A stretch of 64,000 nt of DNA from NCBI GenBank assembly GCA_964036155.1, contig OZ038423.1:40191249-40255248 (forward strand), written 5' to 3'. The position numbers and the translations under genes are program-made. Within the stretch, counting starts at the first letter, position 1. Every line of letters starts with the position of its first letter. The notes below the pieces were generated by a model that worked only from the letters and a program-made list of their open reading frames with translations, ran no database searches and was not told the origin of the DNA. This stretch comes from Diploscapter coronatus (taxonomy: Eukaryota > Nematoda > Chromadorea > Rhabditida > Rhabditidae). Positions 55,433 through 64,000 of this stretch are shown here, piece by piece.

Positions 55433-56853
55433 ATGATTTCGAAATTACCTGCTGAGCTAATTATAATGTCCTGGCAATATCTTGACTTTAACGAAATTAC
55501 AAACCTCGCCTGGACTAACAAAAGAATTATGCAAATTGTCAGAAGAAATCTAGAAATAGCACTCAAACCGAGAATCAAATCAATAGCTATTCTAATTAAA
55601 CCTTCTTCGGCTAGTGAAAATAAGGTAAAAATCTATTTTAACTTTTATTTAATTATAATCAAATTTTAGAACGAATTCATTGTTGACGCCAATATTTCTA
55701 GTGAGAAAGTATTGTCATATATTATTTCTGTTAAAACTTGCGCTCGAAACTACAATGAAATAAGAAAGTTGGATAAATTCGATCGAAGGAATTTTGATTC
55801 TTTCATTGAATACTACACTAGAGGTTATTATCGATACATTTTAGACTAATATTTAACAGACGTGAACTAAATTTAGTGCGTCAAGCTGGTGTACTTACTA
55901 CGTGGAAAGATTATGCAGTAAATGTTGCAAAAATAGCTGAAGATGAAGACCAAGTACCATCAATCGTGTTGCATCTATTAATTTCGAGAATGAGCATCAA
56001 CGAATTGAGTATCGTATGTTTTCAGAAAATTATCATCGGAACCCTCTCTGATCTTTATAAACTTGCCGTCTGTGAAACAATCAGACTAAATAATTTACTC
56101 ATTTTTGCAAACTAATATTTCTTACTGTTTTAGGAAGGCCTTGATCGAGACCAGTTTTGGATGGTCATTGACGCCTTCGATATTGCTCGTTCGAGGATAA
56201 GCGACATAAAAATTCATTGCCCTAATCTGCTCTTCAGTCCTGATGACTTGCATCGATATGATCAGTCACCGTTTCTTCAAAAGAATCGTATTTCCTCCTT
56301 CCACTATGACATAAAAGGAATTTTTAGATATAAGAATATTCGAGCTACAGGCTCCTCCATTCGTAGGCACACTCATTCAAAAGCCACAATATCATCTAAC
56401 AGAATGGAAAATATTCAACTTGAATTATCTTGAATGCACGATGCTTCCCTTTACGATGGCCCGGAATGTTGCAGTCATAAATGGCTCTATGAATCTGCGA
56501 ATATTCATTCGAAATCTGATAACCAGAGCCTGGATAATTCACAACTGGAACTTCAGTGACATGCAATTGATCGACTGCAACAACATGATGAGTTTGCGAG
56601 TTATTGAGGATGAACTTCGAAACATGGCATTTGTCAAATACCAAGCAAAAATACAAAACCCGTGGCAGAAATCAGGGTAATATGTTAAAAATTATTTGCC
56701 GAACTTATCCTATTGTTTAGATTTGAAATTCGTCATACGGGTGGAATGCCGTGCTATATTGTCTGTAATCCCATAGCAAATGCGAAATTCGGAATGACGA
56801 TCTGCTCAGGCGATTTAAAATGGCATTCTCTAAATCAGTTACTATATTTTTAA
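55433..56853 (+). CDS. F-box protein 2 (paralog of the gene at 49936)
   Basis: Starts MISKLPAELIIMSWQYLDFN, an F-box aligned with that of gene 1 (AWTNKRIMQIVRRNLEIALK versus AWTSRRFMQIVIRNLPTALQ). Exons continue with NEFIVDANISSEKVLSYI (55671-55831), VRQAGVLTTWKDYAV (55877-56013), EGLDRDQFWMVIDAFDIARS (56135-56288), IRIFELQAPPFVGTLI through NPWQKS (56328-56677) and GFEIRHTGGMPCYIV to TAA at 56851-56853. The order and phase of exons match gene 1, but the sequences have diverged strongly and this copy is more AT-rich. The likely job is recruitment of an unknown substrate to an SCF ligase. The exon 56135-56288 must end at an early GTATTT donor; reading through gives a premature stop. Confidence 0.85.
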
Positions 56854-57910
56854 TTGTTGTTGAAGGTATCAAATTGAATTTTTGCTAAAAACTTCTCAAA
56901 CAACAAAAGACAACAATACTGCTATAAATAAATGAAAATGCACGAAAAATGATCATAAAATTATACTGATCATTCTTTAATTTCTATAACTGCGATGTAA
57001 AGATTTTGTTCCTATTATGTAGTACAATCACTTTCTGAGCATTCGATAATGTTCAGAATGTTTTTCCTATTTTCAGTTCAATAAAATTGAATTAAAAATG
57101 ATTTAACTGGATAAAAATGTTGTTTGTAGTTTTTAAAATGATTTTTTAATCCTCTTGATTAATGCAATTGATTTTTGAACGTCGAGCTTTGATGATTTTC
57201 AAATATCAAGTTCACTCTCACTCCATCTGTTGCTAATATTCATCTTTATTAGATGAAAACTGAAAACCCACGAGGATCTGTTGTACAGGACGAAAAATGT
57301 GTAAATAAACGAAAAACGAGAAGAGAGGAATGTCAATTAGGTCGCACTTGAATTGAAACAGATGAGAATTTTGGAGCTTCGAGTGGGAATTGGAATGAAA
57401 GAGAAGATGAAGCAGATTGCTGTATTTTTGGTCGCTTCTCACATATTCGTTTGAAGATTTTGAAAGAAGCCACCCCCAATTGCTGATTGCTGAACTGCAT
57501 TTTGAGCAGGTTTGTCCAAGATTTTGATTTTTGGGGAGAAAAGATTTTTAGTTGAGCAATTTATGGCTTCTTTTAAGCTTTATCATTTGTAAACTTTATT
57601 CAACCATGAAACTAGGTTGGGATAGGGTGAGATCGGATAGGTTGAACTGTTCAAACATTCTGCTTGATGAGCTGATAATTTGAAAACAACATAGGCCCTA
57701 CCCACCCTTACTCGTTATAAGAGTGGGTGAAGCTTACAAAAAATCCAATTTTATATCATGAGATCGTGAAAGTGAAGAAATGAGACCTCAGAAATAATAG
57801 AAACGTTAATCAAGTCGTCAACCCATTACAAATCTTTCCAGTATTTTCAATCTTGGACAAGCCCGATCATTTTAGATTTGAATTACTATCAGATAGGAAA
57901 AGAAAAGCAA
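56854..57910. other. Intergenic region before the globin gene
   Basis: AT-rich. A small hairpin (ACCCACCC ... GAGTGGGT) lies at about 57700-57729. No coding frame is convincing; the minus frame at 57233-57442 has no splice or family support. Confidence 0.4.
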
Positions 57911-60241
57911 ATGGGATCGGCTCAATCAACTGGAGTCTCGAAGAGCAAATCTTTCCATTCGCATTCGCATTCCCACTCAAATGATTCGAAAGCTATCCAG
58001 AAAAATCATCAAATCGTCAATACTTATCAGGTAAGAATATTGATTGAACTCTTGTATCCGTCACCAATTTGTCAAGTAAATAAAGAAAAAAATGGTGACA
58101 AATCCAAATAGTATTTTCCCTTCAGAAACAGAGATCAAAATAAATAAAACTCATCAAGGATCAAGAGAATTTTGAGAATAATTTACAGAAATTCAATGTT
58201 GAATAGGGCCGTCTTTATCGAGGATCTGATTTCAGAAAACCATACTTCGAACTACGTGGAGACACATGTCAATTAACAATGGACAGGGGAATTGCGGTGC
58301 AACGATCATAAGGAGATTGCTAGCCAGAAGCGAAAGGGTCAAGGTAAAATTATAGCATTTGAGCATCAAATCCGACATGTGACATAATAACACAGACATT
58401 GATTATCTGCATTTTACTGAATGGCGACCTGTTTATTTTTTCATGAGGGAACGAGTCGTCATTTATAAATAATTCTTCCAGCACATAACAAATGCAGTCC
58501 GACATTTAGTGTAAAATAGGAACTGTCATTATACGGGTCGTCAGGTCATCAATTCGTCAAATATAAACTGCCTGATGCCAGTATCAACGCTAGATATTTT
58601 ACACCTATAATTGTCAGTCAATATGAATCGCAAACTTGACTTCTCTATGAAGCTCATATCATTCAGCACGTCTTTGAAACCAATCACCTGATTCCTGAAG
58701 CTAAACGAAACGAGTCGTTTGGCTTGGAAATGATTAGGCGACATCAATCTCATGTCTTGCAATTTTTGGATTACAGTACTTTTTTTTATGAAGAAGAGTT
58801 AGTAACTTACAAAATTTTAGTAATTTCAAATTTGGATAACCCCGAGAAAATATCCGAACTTTGCTATGCAATTGGACTGCAGCATAGGAAGTACAAAGCT
58901 ATTGGACTCAAGGTTAAACATTTCTAACAAATTTTGATGGAATTAGATTTTTAGACGGATTATTGGGATATGCTGGGGGAAGCGATAACAGAAACGATCC
59001 GGGAATATCAGGGCTGGAAAAGACATCGGGAAAGTCTGAGGGCGGCAAATTTACTCGCTTCTTTTATCATCGACCGAGTCCGAGCGGGTATTTTGACGTG
59101 TTCAAAATAAAAGAGGTTCAGAATCTTTGCAGGCTTTATCCACCGCGACTTTCTGAGCTCAGCAACTTCGAGTGCCGTCTCCACGCCAATCCAAAGTGTG
59201 ACCCCTTCGAAGGCATTCTCTGCAGTTCGCAAGAAAAGCAGCAACTCCCAGTCACTTCTGACTGGAAGTAGCTTTGAATACTCTTCTGATAAAGACAGTC
59301 CTACCCTCGATATGGTTGCAATGAATAATGAGAAATTCGGGTCTACGACCAAAATGGCCGTTAGAAAAGAATCGAATGGAATGGAGAAATTGGAAGAAGC
59401 AGAAGAGCGAGAAGACAGGAATGGAAATAGTCGAATGAAAACAAACGAGAGTTCGAGAAACAGTGGATCGTCCATTCAAGATGAAGAGAAAGCTGCTGCA
59501 AAACCCGAAGTGAGCCATTCATCTCATTACCTGAAAATTATCTGCTTGAGAAAATAGCCTAGAATTTGTTAGGGAATCGTAAGCTAATAAAAAATCAATT
59601 ATGAAAAAACCCATCGAAACCAGAAACTGATAAAATTACGTCTCGTTTTCGTGCGATTCCTAGTTTCCTATATATTTGAAACGTTGAAAAGTTTCGTTTT
59701 AGATTTAGTCTGCAAAAATTACACGAACAAATAAAATTTTGTTCCAATTTTTCTCCGGAAATTCACTTTGTTCTCTCGTTTTCACGCACTCAAATAATTG
59801 CATGATCTTTAAATTTAGAGCCCGCGAAAAAGCGTGATCCCTAGACCGAGACGTGTGTTGCCGCGATTGCCGACTTGCGATGGAAATTTATGGGCGCGTG
59901 TTCCTCTGCTCATCACGCCTGAGCAGAATTCGGGTAAAAACGAAACAAAAACCGTAAAAGAAGAATAGCTGCAGATAAAAATGGCAATATCAGCACGAAT
60001 ACGATTGCTAATTACGAGCTGATGAACACTTCCATGAGTGCGTCACTCATTTCCACTGGATCTAATCAGGTCTGAAGATCTTAGAGAAAGACGTAAAGCA
60101 GAAATTTTCTTATAGGTTTCTGGCTGTTTCGGACAGAAAACAAACAATATGAAATCGAAAAACGCACATCTTCGCAGCATGCAGTACAGAAATGCTGCAT
60201 TCAGCAATAGCCTGGATGTGCCTATCGACGAGAGATATTGA
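57911..60241 (+). CDS. Globin with N-myristoylation signal and long C-terminal tail
   Basis: Starts MGSAQSTGVSKSKSFHSHSH, a good N-myristoylation signal followed by a His-Ser repeat, so the protein is probably membrane-attached. Helix A is in exon 58209-58343 (LRGDTCQLTMDRGIAVQRS, then RRLLARSERVK in another frame). Exon ending 58775 has HVFETNHLIPEAK and MIRRHQSHVLQFLDY with the likely distal His (E7). Exon 58821-58912 has ISNLDNPEK and IGLQHRKY with the proximal His (F8). Exon 58955-59087 has TDYWDMLGEAITETIREYQG and helix H (NLLASFIIDRVRAG). A Ser/Lys/Glu-rich tail follows (59133-59509, 59819-59936, 60011-60070, 60116-60241), ending VPIDERY. Nematodes have many globins, some myristoylated, thought to act in redox or oxygen sensing. 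A TAA at 58309-58311 interrupts helix A: either a frameshift, a sequence error or a missed intron. AATAAA lies at 60522-60527. Confidence 0.85.
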
Positions 60242-60555
60242 AGAGGCATTTTGAAAGGTTTTTTTTTTTGTTTTTTTAGATTTCAGTAATTTGAAAATGG
60301 AAATTAGTTGGAGAGTAGCTTATTTGTACAATTTAATTGCAAGATTATGCCAATATTTGTTTCGCTTCCAACATTTCTATCAGTTAGATTTTGCTAATTC
60401 TGGCCTTGCTATCTTTACATGAAGCCCTAAGTGAATATTTGCGTTCCAATTTTAAGCTTGTTTGTAAACTGACATATTTCAAAACGTTAATTGAACGCAC
60501 AGTTTGGCAAAATTATGAGTAAATAAAGATAAATTGTCTACCTGTATCTGTTGCT
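60242..60555. other. Convergent 3' intergenic region
   Basis: Lies between the globin stop and the UBR7 stop. It contains a T-rich run after 60257 and the globin AATAAA at 60522-60527, close to the UBR7 end, so the two transcripts may overlap at their 3' ends. Confidence 0.6.
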
Positions 60556-63083
60556 TTACAGTCCACTCCCGTTCTGATCCTCATCTCTCCTCGCTTTCTT
60601 TGCCTCGTATTCTTCATGAACTTGCCCGAAAAATGCGTGCACATCGTCCTTTGTGACGACTTTCTGAAAATTGAAAGGGCATAATTTCCATTTCAAAGCC
60701 CATTCGACTCACGTCCTTGTACTGTTCGAAGAATGTCGCCATCTTCCGCTTCAGCATGTTCACGCCTGAAAATTAAATCCTTAAAAACCGAAGATGAAGC
60801 TTTCAGTTTGCAAACATGTTCATTGAAAAATCAAATTCATCAATTAAAAATTGACTTTTGGAAAGTTGGTTGCTCGGTTGCAGTCCTCGAAAGAAATGCA
60901 AATTTTTAAATTGTCATTCGAAACTAGTCTTTTCAAAAATGATGCATTTCTCAGAGAAACCTATAAATTTTATAGCATTTTCCAAATGAAACGGCTAACC
61001 ATCGAGGACATGAATGGCTCCCTCAGCCCCAAACTCGGAGACAAGCGCCCTGGCCACTGCCGGCTCGGTCATTTTTTCCTCTTCTTCCTTCACTTTCGAC
61101 AGATTCTTCTCCACGAAAGTCTGAAATGCAAGAATCATTTGTACAAAAAAAAAGTTAATTTATATCTCACATCCAAATCGTCCTCTGAATCGATGAGGTA
61201 TTCGCACTGCGCCATCTCCATGATTGCCTGAATTTAGCATATCAAAATAATATGGAGAGAAACTTTCAGAAATAGTTTCTGTAGTGGGTAAAGGTGAAGC
61301 ATTTCACTTGAAAAAGTAATCTGCTCAAACGAGGGAAAGGCTTCATCAGTAATATCATAATTCATAATAAAGGATAATTTTGAAAGGAAGAGCAGAAAAA
61401 ACAACTCACAATGCATTCTGCACATTTGCAAATGCGATTTCTCCATTTGACAGCGAGAAGAAAGAATCGTTTGTCTTGAGGAACGCTGAATGGCTTGTCC
61501 TTGGAGAAGCAGACCGTCGAAGTGTCAGCTTCTGATTCGAGAGGCAACAGGAAGGGAACTTTCGCAATGCACGAGTTGCACACCTGAAAATTTGTTATTT
61601 CGGTCAACCGAGCCTTAAATCTCCTACATTTATTACTCAATGCTAGAAATGCGTGTATGCAAAAAGCTCAGAGAAAGACGAAATAAAGTAAAGTATGCCT
61701 TAAAAAAGAAGACTGTCCGCAATTGCCCTCTTTTTAATGGATGAGAAGGGCTCGCCTGACCAAGACAATAGTGACTGAGGGTATTCGTGTGTAAGTTACT
61801 ATGAATTTCAAATAGTAGGGATTCTTCATAAGTCTCGTATTTATAAGTTCAAGTTTAAAAAGCAGCGATATTCCTTACCATAGATCCAGGCCCATTCATT
61901 TTCTTCTGCAGCTCTTCATCCTTGACATTGAACGTGGGATCGATATGCTGAAATTAGGCTTTTTAATCAATTTTAATGGTATCAAGTCATACCGTCATAT
62001 GGAACCAGTCCTCGCAGACGACGCACTGGTGTTCCTCTTCTTCGATTAGCGGACTGGGATATGGCTGATTGCAGTGGCAGAACAGACCCACATAGTTGTG
62101 ATTGTAGGCGTTCAACTGGTTTTCGGACTGCTTCTCCTGAAAATAAGGGATACACCACTTGGAAAAGATGCCGAAACAGACCTCGAATAGCTTGCATTTA
62201 GCAGTGAACTTCGAATTGCCACAGTCGCAACTGAAAATATAGAATTTTGTCAAAAATTATTCAAAATGAATTCAAATTTAGTTAAATCATGCTAAATTTC
62301 AACGGAATGTCTAAATCAGCACCATTGAAGTAAAAATTCGAAATTTTTGAGATAGAAATTTCGATTCTGCACAAAACAACAATTAAATTAGTTTTTCATG
62401 ATCGAAATGAAATACTAAATAATGCAACGAACATCTTTATTGCTATAAAAAAGAAATCGTACCAGAATTTGCGTTTAGTGTAGAGCTCGACGAGTTCGTG
62501 GCCCTCGTGACAATTCTCACTGCAACCGAGACAGATTCCTGCCTGCTGAGGGGAGGGAGTGCAGGTCAGGCAGATGAACAGAGTCTGACGGGGCAGATAG
62601 CCCTGAAATTAGCAAATTTAGAAAAAAGAATATTATCATTTAAACAATTTCTCATGAATTGCAATCACGTGAAACAAAACCAAACTTTATTTCACGTCGC
62701 AGAAAGAAGACATTTTAATTCGTTTTTCGAAATTAGATAGTTTACAATGTTAACTTGCCTGAGTATAGGTGCAGGAATTGAAATCTTGTGCTCCATACAA
62801 AGCTGCGTCTTTCTCCTTTTCGTCTTCCTCTTCTTTGACCAATTCTGACCATGTGATCACCTCTGAATTCGAGAATACTTGTCCTTTTAGTAATTTCGAA
62901 TAAAATATTTCATTCAATTCATAGTGCGAGAATGCACTAACCATCAGTAGGATCCTGCGAACCGTCACTTTGCCCCACGAGCCGCTCAGCGAGTTTCATC
63001 GCGATGGTCGATTGCTTTTCGGTCAATCCATTGGTCTCCTTCTTCTCCATTCTACCAGAATTATCTGCATCGTTCGATGACAT
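60556..63083 (-). CDS. ubr-7: UBR7-type E3 ubiquitin ligase (UBR box and PHD finger)
   Basis: Reads from ATG at 63083 to TAA at 60556-60558. The acidic N-terminal part is MSSNDADNSGRMEKKETNGL and VITWSELVKEEEDEKEKDAA. The UBR zinc finger spans CTYTQ|GYLPRQTLFICLTC, GICLGCSENCHEGHELVELY and CDCGNSKFTAKC (62759-62176). The PHD finger has FCHCNQPYP and CVVCEDWFHM (61993-62138), then HIDPTFNVKDEELQ and VCNSCIAKVPFLLP. The C-terminal part includes KRFFLLAVKWRNRICKCAEC and ends DEDQNGSGL. Length is about 410 residues, close to the animal UBR7 size. UBR7 binds histones and has been reported as a histone H2B ubiquitin ligase and a histone chaperone partner. The intron 62603-62758 uses a GC donor (CTCAG|GCAAGT). 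A TTTTCAG acceptor ends six bases before the ATG. Confidence 0.95.
62603..62758 (-). other. GC-AG intron in UBR7
   Basis: The donor is CAG|GCAAGT, the ideal context for a GC donor, and the acceptor is TTTCAG. The join lies inside the UBR box, where CTYTQ|GYLPRQ reproduces the conserved family sequence, so the exon border is well fixed. Confidence 0.85.
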
Positions 63084-63804
63084 TCCTCGCTGAAAAGAAG
63101 TATATTTTTAGCGAGGAAATAAAATTCGAAAAACAAATTTGAAGTGGCCCGCCTAAACGAATGGCTGTTGCATAAATGGGGCGCGAGTGAGATGAGCGAG
63201 GGGAGGAGTTAGTAAAAGAATGGAGAGTGCAACTGAAAGTGACCCGTCAGAACAACCGCACTTCTTCTAAAATTGTTTTGAAAAATGATTTAGAATATCC
63301 TCGAGAAGAAGATCATGCTTTTGAATAAAAGATATAAAAACAAAAACAAAATACCAATCGCGCTCTCTTCACTTCCCATGCTATTTCAAGCGAGTTGGAA
63401 ATTGCAAGTTGCATTGCAACTAAAGTATGAACGGGCCCTTTGATTTCCGTCATTTTTTTCTCTATTTGTATTTCTTAATCGTTTTATCATTTTTATTGTC
63501 TAATGTAATTTCATGACAAACCCTGTTTAACGAAAAGTGCGATAATAATTATGCTCATATCTTTTACGTTTCCTTCAAAGATTTTCCTTGATTTCTTAAA
63601 TTTAATTTCTTCTTTCAGCTTTGATGCCAATAAAAGCCTTACAATTACGAGTTATTTTTTGCTTTTCTTACAGATATGAGAAGAAATTTATAAATTCGAC
63701 AATTTTAAATGAACTCGCAAAAGATTTATTCTATTGCAACAAGAACTAATCCTTATGAATTGAATTTTGTTGTCCGTTTTCGCAAAATACTTTCTTTCTT
63801 TTCT
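63084..63804. other. Intergenic region upstream of UBR7
   Basis: Likely UBR7 promoter followed by T-rich DNA. A G/A-rich tract at 63180-63240 mirrors the pyrimidine tracts upstream of + strand genes. No gene is seen; the + frame at 63709-63957 is a shadow of the minus gene at the window edge. Confidence 0.45.
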
Positions 63805-64000
63805 TCAAACAAGAACCATTTTTCCAGCCTTTCTGTCGTATCTCCAGACTTTCTTGGGTTCTTTCTGTTCTTCTTTCATTTCTTGTTCGATTGTCTCTGC
63901 AGGCAGTGGCACAACGATTTCCCCTTCCTCTGCCGGTTTCATGTTCTCGGTTTCTGATTGCACCGTTTTCCTCGAAGGGACGATGTGTCCCCCTTTGACT
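63805..64000 (-). CDS. 3' end of an unrecognised gene (5' part outside the window)
   Basis: An open minus frame enters from the window edge and runs 64 codons to TGA at 63805-63807. It reads a Glu/Lys-rich stretch (EEGEIVVPLPAETIEQEMKE) and ends KKVWRYDRKAGKMVLV. The base composition (over 45% G+C) contrasts with the flanking DNA, as for other exons here. No family is recognised from the tail alone. Confidence 0.6.
   Translation of the reverse strand, partial: VKGGHIVPSRKTVQSETENMKPAEEGEIVVPLPAETIEQEMKEEQKEPKKVWRYDRKAGKMVLV

Overview
The window is eukaryotic DNA, about 64% A+T, with densely split genes. The content points to a nematode: a cuticle collagen, a cuticlin-type ZP protein, a tyrosinase with a Cys-rich ShKT-like tail, a CUB-like secreted protein, a P-glycoprotein, nematode-style F-box paralogs and a nematode-type globin. 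Introns are mostly short, GT-AG, with TTTTAG or TTTCAG acceptors, and many genes have such an acceptor a few bases before the ATG, as expected for spliced-leader trans-splicing. The species cannot be fixed. The collagen is cut into more than a dozen exons over 6 kb, unlike the compact Caenorhabditis genes.

Layout: 1-5219 (+) tyrosinase, 5' end outside the window; 5763-8558 (-) secreted protein with three CUB-like units and a probable GPI tail; 8559-10981 mostly empty; 10982-15341 (+) cuticlin-like ZP membrane protein; 15751-19025 (-) unrecognised multi-pass membrane protein; 19026-23836 non-coding apart from a hairpin that resembles a microRNA precursor; 23837-29858 (+) cuticle collagen; 30346-37790 (+) P-glycoprotein ABC transporter; 37791-38990 a palindrome-bearing MITE-like element; 38991-43034 (-) three tandem two-exon genes for small secreted, extremely charged proteins; 44838-49206 (-) TMEM87/GOST homologue; 49936-52842 (+) F-box protein; 53736-55007 (+) TMEM272-like four-helix membrane protein; 55433-56853 (+) second F-box paralog; 57911-60241 (+) globin with predicted N-myristoylation and a long tail; 60556-63083 (-) UBR7 homologue; 63805-64000 (-) 3' end of an unknown gene.

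The left half is rich in extracellular and cuticle functions (tyrosinase for cross-linking, collagen, ZP cuticlin), and the three charged secreted proteins may also act outside the cell. The right half holds housekeeping or signalling genes (TMEM87 in Golgi/endosomal membranes, UBR7 E3 ligase) and a lineage-specific F-box pair. No rRNA, tRNA, CRISPR or prokaryotic feature was seen. All gene models were spliced by eye from reading frames, splice motifs and family similarity, so individual exon borders can be wrong.
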